A DNA stretch of 5,883 nucleotides. Source: an uncultured Oscillospiraceae bacterium (GTDB taxonomy: Bacteria; Bacillota; Clostridia; Oscillospirales; Oscillospiraceae). The stretch spans positions 1 through 5,883 of the forward strand of contig CAADSF010000152.1 of NCBI GenBank assembly GCA_900751035.1, in the 5' to 3' direction. Of the stretch, positions 1 to 4,275 are shown one piece after another (positions within the stretch are counted from its first letter, which is position 1; each line of letters starts with the position of its first letter). A program made the translations under genes and the position numbers. Under the pieces are notes generated by a model. That model did no database searches and was not told the origin of the DNA. It saw nothing but the letters and a program-made list of their open reading frames with translations.

Positions 1-1
1 A

Positions 2-41
2 ATGCTGCAAATTTCGGAGCACTCTGAAATATGCTACAAAT
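2..41. repeat. Pair of near-identical 11-base direct repeats
   Basis: ATGCTGCAAAT at 2-12 recurs as ATGCTACAAAT at 31-41, one difference in 11, with starts 29 bases apart. The left copy touches the window edge, so more copies could lie upstream. The function is unknown: it could be a binding-site pair for a regulator, or chance in an AT-rich stretch. Confidence 0.25.
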
Positions 42-105
42 CCCCTCCGTCATTTTCTCCGCAAATGCCACCTCCCCTTACCGCGCGGGGCACGGCAAGA
101 GGAGG

Positions 106-141
106 CTTGGGATATGCACATTTTTCGCCACATCCCCAAAG
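106..141. promoter_or_regulatory. Imperfect dyad, possible operator
   Basis: GGGATATG (109-116) faces CACATCCC (129-136) with seven of eight positions complementary. With one bulged C, the flanks CTT and AAG extend the match out to 106 and 141. The 12-base centre contains five T. It lies immediately upstream of a TATAAT at 156-161 and covers where the -35 element of that box would be. It may be a repressor or activator site, or a hairpin if transcribed. Weak support. Confidence 0.2.
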
Positions 142-401
142 GATTAAAAAATTTGTATAATTTCAACGCACAATTTTCACCTTTTTGTGGACAATTTTCA
201 TGCCTGTTCTACTGCGGGCCTGCTACAATGGAGACTGTAAGGAAGGAGCGCCGTTCAAGGCGGCGCGGGAGCGCAGCCTCCCGTCCGTTTTTCGAAGGGA
301 GCGGGCTCCGCCCGGCGCGAAGCGGTTTTGTGCGCTGCAAGAACAAAACGTTTCGTTTTCCACAAGCAGGAAAACACGCCGCAGGAGAAAGGGGAATGTG
401 A
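114..401 (+). CDS. Doubtful 95-aa small ORF with a good ribosome binding site
   Basis: An ATG at 114 sits eight bases after AGGAGG (100-105). The frame runs 95 codons to a TGA at 399-401, only seven bases before the start of the ATPase gene. Those are the only arguments for it. Against it, the protein has no recognisable domain, its C-terminal half is Arg/Gly/Ser-rich as expected from translating GC-rich hairpins, its codon choice differs from the neighbouring genes, and promoter-like boxes lie inside it. I consider it more likely untranslated leader than a gene. Confidence 0.12.
   Translation: MHIFRHIPKGLKNLYNFNAQFSPFCGQFSCLFYCGPATMETVRKERRSRRRGSAASRPFFEGSGLRPARSGFVRCKNKTFRFPQAGKHAAGERGM
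156..161 (+). promoter_or_regulatory. Possible -10 box (TATAAT) upstream of the ABC operon
   Basis: This is a perfect TATAAT hexamer, but no reasonable -35 sequence lies 16-18 bases upstream (around 132-139 the sequence is C-rich). If used it would need an activator, perhaps at the dyad just upstream. Transcription would begin near 168, which would place the 10-base direct repeats inside the transcript start region as operators. It is an alternative to the extended -10 at 221-229. Confidence 0.25.
170..200. repeat. Exact 10-base direct repeat with a 21-base period (likely regulator site)
   Basis: ACAATTTTCA occurs at 170-179 and again, identical, at 191-200. The starts are 21 bases apart, close to two helical turns, so both copies face the same side of the DNA. 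If the extended -10 at 221-229 is the promoter (start near 236), the copies sit at about -66 to -57 and -45 to -36. That is where an activator dimer touching RNA polymerase at a weak -35 would bind. The geometry is seen in the sequence; binding by an AraC-type or response-regulator protein is inference, and no regulator gene is in the window. Confidence 0.45.
221..229 (+). promoter_or_regulatory. Candidate extended -10 promoter of the ABC operon
   Basis: TGCTACAAT fits an extended -10 (TGn followed by TACAAT at 224-229). The expected -35 position (201-206, TGCCTG) is poor, which suits an activator-dependent promoter with the direct repeat directly upstream. It would start transcription near 236 and give a leader of about 170 bases before the ATPase gene. 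Confidence 0.4.
248..314 (+). promoter_or_regulatory. Cluster of GC-rich hairpins in the operon leader
   Basis: Three local stems are visible: GCGCCG 248-253 with CGGCGC 261-266; GGGAG 267-271 with CTCCC 278-282; CGGGC 302-306 with GCCCG 310-314. Competing pairings exist. CTCCC 278-282 can instead pair with a second GGGAG at 297-301, and GCGCCG 248-253 can pair with a second CGGCGC at 313-318. Mutually exclusive folds are what an attenuator or riboswitch-like leader would need. I recognise no known riboswitch class, and GC-rich sequence also produces such pairings by chance. Confidence 0.3.
318..359 (+). terminator. Terminator-like hairpin in the operon leader (possible attenuator)
   Basis: CGAAGC-GTTTTGT (318-323 and 325-331, G324 bulged) pairs with ACAAAACGTTTCG (343-355). 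This gives 13 base pairs including one G-U, around an 11-base loop, and is followed directly by TTTT (356-359). It resembles an intrinsic terminator with an AT-rich stem and a short T tract, placed about 50 bases before the ATPase start. If active it would attenuate the operon. An alternative pairing of 313-318 with 248-253 would take one base of the lower stem. The stem is seen; termination is inferred. Confidence 0.35.
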
Positions 402-408
402 AAGAAAC

Positions 409-1908
409 ATGGCCGAAACGATTCTCAGAATGACCGGTATCCAGAAATACTTTCCGGGCGTCCACGCGCTGGACAACGCGCAGTTGGAGGTCCGCGAGGG
501 CGAGGTCATGGCGCTGGTCGGCGAAAACGGCGCAGGCAAGTCGACGCTTATGAAGGTGCTGACCGGCATCTATCCGAGCGACGGCGGCACAATCGAGTAT
601 TTTGGAAAGCACGTCGAGATCCACGGCCCGCGCGACGCGCAGGCGCTCGGCATCTGCATCGTCCATCAGGAGCTGAACCTCATGCAGCACCTGACCGTGG
701 CGGAAAACATCTATATCGGGCGCGAGCCCATGAAGGGCCTGTTCGTCGACAAGGCAAAGCAGAACGCCATGACGCAGGAGCTGTTTGACAAGCTGCATCT
801 GGAGCTTGACCCGAAGGCCGTCGTCAAGACGCTCTCAGTCGCGAAGCAGCAGATGGTCGAGATCACAAAGGCCCTGTCCCACGAGAACACAAGACTGCTC
901 ATCCTCGACGAGCCCTCCGCCGTTCTGACCGACACGGAGATCGACGACCTGTTCGTCTTCATCCGGCAGCTCAAAAAGACCGGCGTCGGCATCGTCTATA
1001 TCTCGCACCGCATGGATGAGCTCAAGCGCATCACCGACCGCATCACCGTCATGCGCGACGGCCAGTATGTCGCCACGCTCGACACCCCTACGGCGGAGAT
1101 TTCCGAGGTCATCCGCCTCATGGTCGGCCGCACAATCTATGAAGAGCCGAAAACACAGTCCATGTGCCCGCCCGACGCGCCCGTCGTGCTTGAGGCCGAG
1201 CATCTGAACTCTCTCGACGTGAAGGACGTGTCGTTCAAGCTCCATAAGGGCGAGATTCTCGGCTTTGCCGGCCTCGTCGGCGCGGGACGCACCGAGACGA
1301 TGCGCCTGATCTGCGGCGCAGACCCGATGGACTCCGGTACGATCCGGGTAAACGGCAAGGACGTGAAGATCCGCAGCCCGAAGGACGCCGTACACTACGG
1401 CATCGGCTATCTCTCCGAGGACCGCAAGCGCTACGGCCTGTGCCTGAACCTGTCCGTCACGGACAACACTGTCCTGCCGAGTCTGGAGCAGATTTTCAAG
1501 GGTCCGTTCGTCCACGACAGAAAAGCGCACCAGCTTGCGCAGGAGCAGGCCGAGCAGATTCGCACAAAAACGCCGACTGTCCGCGCACGCGTCGGCAGCC
1601 TCTCCGGCGGCAACCAGCAGAAGGTCGTCATTTCCAAATGGCTCCTGCGCGACTGCGACGTGCTGATCTTCGACGAGCCGACGCGCGGCATCGACGTCGG
1701 CGCGAAGAGCGAAATTTACAAGCTCATGACGCAGCTTGCGGAGGAAGGCAAGTCCATTATCATGATCTCCTCCGATATGCCGGAGCTGCTCCGCCTGTCT
1801 GACCGCGTGATCGTCATGTGCGAGGGCCACGTCACAGGCGAGCTTGCAATCTCCGAGGCCACGCAGGAAACCATCATGACATATGCAACCAAGAGAGAAG
1901 TGGGGTAA
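409..1908 (+). CDS. Sugar ABC transporter ATP-binding protein (RbsA/MglA family, double cassette)
   Basis: This 499-residue cytoplasmic ATPase powers sugar import with the downstream permease and binding protein. Two ABC domains are fused, as in all RbsA/MglA/XylG proteins (about 500 residues). Domain 1 has Walker A GENGAGKST (38-46), signature LSVAKQQ (142-148), Walker B ending LDE (Asp167, Glu168) and switch His200. Domain 2 has a degenerate Walker A, GLVGAGRTE (288-296, Arg in place of Lys), signature LSGGNQQK (398-405), Walker B Asp422/Glu423 followed by PTRGIDVG, and Ser where the switch His would be. This asymmetry is normal for the family, so only site 1 is expected to be fully catalytic. 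The ATG at 409 gives the usual family N-terminus (ILRMTGIQKYFPGV). The nearest purine-rich sequence (AGGAG 383-387, GGGG 391-394) is rather far from it, so ATG 430 remains possible. The stop lies 5 bases before the permease gene. The exact sugar cannot be told from this subunit. Confidence 0.96.
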   Translation: MAETILRMTGIQKYFPGVHALDNAQLEVREGEVMALVGENGAGKSTLMKVLTGIYPSDGGTIEYFGKHVEIHGPRDAQALGICIVHQELNLMQHLTVAENIYIGREPMKGLFVDKAKQNAMTQELFDKLHLELDPKAVVKTLSVAKQQMVEITKALSHENTRLLILDEPSAVLTDTEIDDLFVFIRQLKKTGVGIVYISHRMDELKRITDRITVMRDGQYVATLDTPTAEISEVIRLMVGRTIYEEPKTQSMCPPDAPVVLEAEHLNSLDVKDVSFKLHKGEILGFAGLVGAGRTETMRLICGADPMDSGTIRVNGKDVKIRSPKDAVHYGIGYLSEDRKRYGLCLNLSVTDNTVLPSLEQIFKGPFVHDRKAHQLAQEQAEQIRTKTPTVRARVGSLSGGNQQKVVISKWLLRDCDVLIFDEPTRGIDVGAKSEIYKLMTQLAEEGKSIIMISSDMPELLRLSDRVIVMCEGHVTGELAISEATQETIMTYATKREVG

Positions 1909-1913
1909 TCATT

Positions 1914-2906
1914 ATGGAAAATGTAGGTAAGAAAAAGCTGGATATGCAGAAGCTGCTCGCGCCTGCCGCGCTGGTCATTCTGTATATCGTGTTTTCAATC
2001 TTCGGCAATAACTTCCTGACGCTCGATACGGTCAAGAATATTCTCGAATCCAGCTATTACATCGGCTTTATGGCCTTCGGCGTGACGTTCATCATCATCA
2101 CCGGCGGCATCGACCTGTCGCTCGGCACGGTCATGATGTGCGCTGCGCTGCTGGGCGGCTACGCGTTCAAGCAGGGCTGGCCCTTGATCCTCGCAATCGT
2201 CCTGACGCTGTTCGTCGGCATTGCGTTTGGCTTTACAAACGGCGTTCTGATTGCCAAGCTCAAGCTGCCCCCCTTCATCGCTACCCTCGGCACCCAGATG
2301 ATGGCCGCCGGTCTCGGCTCCATCATTACTAAAGTCCAGTCCCAGACCTGGCCCACCGCTACCGCTGAGGTCGGCGGCTGGTTCAAGAAGGTCTTCATCC
2401 GCGCGGAGCTGTTTGGCGTCCGGGGGTTCCCGGTCGGCGCGTTCTGGCTGCTTGGCTTCTTCATTATTGCAGCGCTGATCCTGCATAAGACCAAGTTTGG
2501 CCGCTATGTCTATGCCATCGGCTCCAATGAGGAGGCGACCCGCCTGTCCGGCATCAAGGTCGATAACTGGAAGGTCGCGGTCTATACGCTCTCCGGCTTC
2601 TTCATCGGCATGTGCGCGCTGTTCTATGCAGCGGCCTATACCACCATCACTCCGGGTACCGGCGCAGGTCAGGAAATGAACGGCATTACCGGCGTTATCA
2701 TCGGCGGTACGTCCATGTCCGGCGGCTCCGGCACGATGGTCGGCACGCTCATCGGCGTGTTCATCATGTCCGTCCTGAAGACCGGCCTTGCCAACTGCGG
2801 CCTGCAGGCTCCTTGGCAGACTTTCCTGACTGGCGCAGTCGTCATCGGCGCTGTCCTGCTCGACATCGCAAGAACAAAGGCTGCCAACCGCGTCAAGAAG
2901 GGTTAA
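1914..2906 (+). CDS. Sugar ABC transporter permease (RbsC/XylH/AraH family)
   Basis: This 330-residue integral membrane protein forms the channel, normally as a dimer, and couples to the ATPase. Hydrophobic segments run at roughly 14-34, 47-67, 70-85, 90-113, 119-140, 175-192, 222-244, 256-268, 273-293 and 300-318, matching the multi-span RbsC fold of about 320 residues. Family hallmarks are TGGIDLSLG (63-71), the cytoplasmic loop GSNEEATRLSGI (203-214) that contacts the ATPase, and GGTSMSGGSGTMVGT (264-278). The start at ATG 1914 is preceded by AAGTGGGG (1898-1905). It lies only 5 bases after the ATPase stop, so translation of the two is likely coupled. Upstream in-frame codons lie inside the ATPase gene and have no family similarity. 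The protein ends in a basic tail (RVKKG), expected on the cytoplasmic side. Confidence 0.95.
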   Translation: MENVGKKKLDMQKLLAPAALVILYIVFSIFGNNFLTLDTVKNILESSYYIGFMAFGVTFIIITGGIDLSLGTVMMCAALLGGYAFKQGWPLILAIVLTLFVGIAFGFTNGVLIAKLKLPPFIATLGTQMMAAGLGSIITKVQSQTWPTATAEVGGWFKKVFIRAELFGVRGFPVGAFWLLGFFIIAALILHKTKFGRYVYAIGSNEEATRLSGIKVDNWKVAVYTLSGFFIGMCALFYAAAYTTITPGTGAGQEMNGITGVIIGGTSMSGGSGTMVGTLIGVFIMSVLKTGLANCGLQAPWQTFLTGAVVIGAVLLDIARTKAANRVKKG

Positions 2907-2917
2907 ACCCCGCATTC

Positions 2918-2938
2918 ATCTTGTATTAAGCACGAGAT
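2918..2938 (+). promoter_or_regulatory. Small stem-loop between permease and binding-protein genes
   Basis: ATCTTGT (2918-2924) pairs with ACGAGAT (2932-2938), seven pairs including one G-U, with a 7-base loop and no T tract. It is not a terminator. In many sugar-import operons a hairpin beside the binding-protein gene stabilises or processes the message so that this subunit is made in excess. That role is inference here. Confidence 0.3.
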
Positions 2939-2974
2939 CCGTGTTTGATAATATAATTTAGGAGGAATCACCAA

Positions 2975-4135
2975 ATGAAAAAACTGATCGCTCTGCTTCT
3001 GGCACTGGTCATGGTTCTCGCTCTGGCGGCCTGCGCTGCCAAGACCGAACCGGCCAAGACCGAAACCACCGACACCAAGACCGAAGAAACCAAAACGGAA
3101 GAAACCAAGACCGAGGATCCGGCTCCTGCTGAGGAAACTGCCGACGAAAAGATGTACATCCCCGTCATGGCGAAGGGCTTCCAGCATCAGTTCTGGCAGG
3201 CAGTCGCCAAGGGCTCCGAGGACGCTGCCAAGGATCTCGGCGTAGAGATCTACTTCGATGGCCCCGCTTCCGAGACTGAGATCGACGCACAGGTCAACAT
3301 GGTCAAGACCGAGCTCGCCAAGAACCCCAAGGCCATGGCGCTGGCTGCCCTGTCCACCGACGCTGTCACTGAGATCCTCGAAGAGTGCGCAGAGAAGAAC
3401 ATCCCCGTCATCGGCTTTGACTCCGGTGTTCCCGGCGACACCACCGGCGCTGTCAAGGCGACCGCCTGCACCAACAATGAAAACGCTGCCGCTATCGCAG
3501 CCGACAAGTTCAACGAGCATGAGGGCGTCGTTGAGGCCATGAAGAACGCGACCTCCGACAACCCCGTCATCATCGGCTGCCTGTCGCAGGACGCTGTTTC
3601 CGCTTCCGTCACCGGCCGTACCACCGGCTTCGTCAATAGAATGGCTGAGATCGCCGAAACGTATCAGCCGGGCAAAGTCTCCATCGAAGGCCACGCCAAG
3701 TGGGAAAAGAAGGTCGACGCTCCCGCCATCATCATCGAGGTCGCCATCTCCGCTACCACCGAGGCTACCGCTGTTCAGACCGCTGCCAACTCCCTGCTGG
3801 GCATGAACCCCGTCGCCATCTTCTGCTCCAACGAGGGCGCTGTCACCGGCTTCCTGGCTGCTGTCTCCGACGGCGAGGATCTGGCTGAGGGCGGCAAGTA
3901 CGCGGGTCTGGTCGTCGCCGGCTTCGACGCAGGCGCTGCCCAGAAGAACGCGGTCCGTCAGGGCTGGTTCTACGGCTCCGTCACGCAGGACCCGTACCAG
4001 ATCGGCTATCAGGCTGTTGCTCTGGCCGTCGCGGCTGCCAAGGGCGAGCCCGTTGCGGACGTTGACACTGGCGCACAGTGGTACGACGCTTCCAACATCG
4101 ACGACGAGATGATCGCTCTGCTGGTTTACGATTGA
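2975..4135 (+). CDS. Sugar ABC transporter substrate-binding lipoprotein (RbsB-like, periplasmic binding protein type 1)
   Basis: This 386-residue lipoprotein captures a sugar outside the cell and delivers it to the permease. It begins with a lipoprotein signal (MKKLIALLLA, lipobox LAAC, lipidated Cys20), then an acidic/basic linker with TKTEE repeats (about 23-58). A type-1 sugar-binding fold starts at about residue 60. Positions matching the ligand residues of E. coli RbsB, aligned by eye from memory, are aromatics Phe69/Phe73/Trp74, Asp149 (GFDSG), Arg215 (TGRTTGF), Asn286 (CSNEGAV), Asp318 (GFDAG) and Gln338 (VTQDP). The Arg next to the first Asp in RbsB is Ser150 here, so the ligand may not be ribose. 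It is longer than RbsB (about 296 residues), from the linker and extra residues around 180-200 and 225-250. A strong AGGAGG (2960-2965) sits 9 bases before the ATG. It lies 68 bases after the permease gene. Use of T-ending Ala/Val codons is more frequent than in the ATPase gene, suggesting high expression. Substrate unknown. Confidence 0.93.
   Translation: MKKLIALLLALVMVLALAACAAKTEPAKTETTDTKTEETKTEETKTEDPAPAEETADEKMYIPVMAKGFQHQFWQAVAKGSEDAAKDLGVEIYFDGPASETEIDAQVNMVKTELAKNPKAMALAALSTDAVTEILEECAEKNIPVIGFDSGVPGDTTGAVKATACTNNENAAAIAADKFNEHEGVVEAMKNATSDNPVIIGCLSQDAVSASVTGRTTGFVNRMAEIAETYQPGKVSIEGHAKWEKKVDAPAIIIEVAISATTEATAVQTAANSLLGMNPVAIFCSNEGAVTGFLAAVSDGEDLAEGGKYAGLVVAGFDAGAAQKNAVRQGWFYGSVTQDPYQIGYQAVALAVAAAKGEPVADVDTGAQWYDASNIDDEMIALLVYD
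3074..3118 (+). repeat. Three 15-base tandem repeats encoding TKTEE in the lipoprotein linker
   Basis: Three successive in-frame 15-base units encode TKTEE, TKTEE and TKTED (residues 34-48). Synonymous differences separate the copies (AAG/AAA, ACC/ACG, GAA/GAG). Two further KTE motifs precede them at residues 23-30. The segment is a flexible spacer between the lipid anchor and the folded domain, and its length may vary between strains. Confidence 0.85.
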
Positions 4136-4172
4136 TCCGCAGCGAAACGCTCTGTCATTCCCCAACTTGCAA

Positions 4173-4208
4173 ACCGTGCCGCCCGCAAGGGCGGCACGGT
4201 CCATTTTT
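4173..4208 (+). terminator. Strong intrinsic terminator of the ABC operon
   Basis: ACCGTGCCGCCC (4173-4184) and GGGCGGCACGGT (4189-4200) form a perfect 12-bp stem closed by a GCAA (GNRA) tetraloop. CCA and then five T (4204-4208) follow. It lies 37 bases after the binding-protein stop and separates the transporter from argS. There is no comparable T tract on the opposite strand, so it should act in the plus direction only. Confidence 0.93.
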
Positions 4209-4213
4209 GCCTC

Positions 4214-4242
4214 TGTACAACCGCGGCGGCGTCTGTTATAAT
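4214..4242 (+). promoter_or_regulatory. Sigma-70/SigA-type promoter of argS
   Basis: The -35 element is TGTACA (4214-4219, four of six matches to TTGACA). A 17-base spacer follows, then a perfect TATAAT (4237-4242) preceded by TGT, making an extended -10. The predicted start is near 4249, leaving a leader of only about 27 bases before the argS ATG. It begins directly after the terminator T tract. Confidence 0.8.
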
Positions 4243-4275
4243 GTAAAAAATTATGACAGGATAAAGGTGACACGC

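Larger units (their letters stand above)
1..408. other. Non-coding upstream region and leader of the sugar ABC operon
   Basis: I recognise no gene in this stretch. It is AT-richer up to about 235 and strongly GC-rich with inverted repeats from about 245 to 325. One plus-strand frame is open from base 3 to the stop at 399-401. Its translation is rich in Arg, Cys and Phe, matches nothing I know, and does not use the C/G-ending codons that dominate the genes downstream. The stretch is best read as the promoter and 5' untranslated region of the ABC operon; the separate elements are listed individually. No intrinsic terminator of a preceding gene is visible at the left edge. Confidence 0.6.

Noticed and set aside
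25..38. Catabolite-response (cre)-like sequence TGAAATATGCTACA
   Set aside because: The outer bases agree with the cre consensus but the central CG is missing, along with one further position, so it does not qualify.
2..160. Open frame from the left edge as the tail of an upstream gene
   Set aside because: The Pro/Ser-rich translation of about 52 codons ends inside the TATAAT at 156-161 and shows no family similarity or neighbour-like codon use.
1270..1296. Apparently broken second ATP site (Arg for the Walker A Lys, Ser for the switch His)
   Set aside because: Degenerate second cassettes are standard in the RbsA/MglA family, so this is not a defect.
835..1830. 331-codon minus-strand frame antisense to the ATPase gene
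   Set aside because: The product is Asp/Val/Ala/Leu-rich without domains, while the sense strand carries all ABC motifs.
2921..2957. Internal promoter for the binding-protein gene (TTGTAT with TATAAT at 2952-2957)
   Set aside because: The spacing is 25 bases, too long, and a start from that -10 would fall inside the AGGAGG site, removing it from the message. The shifted box GATAAT (2947-2952) still gives a 20-base spacer.
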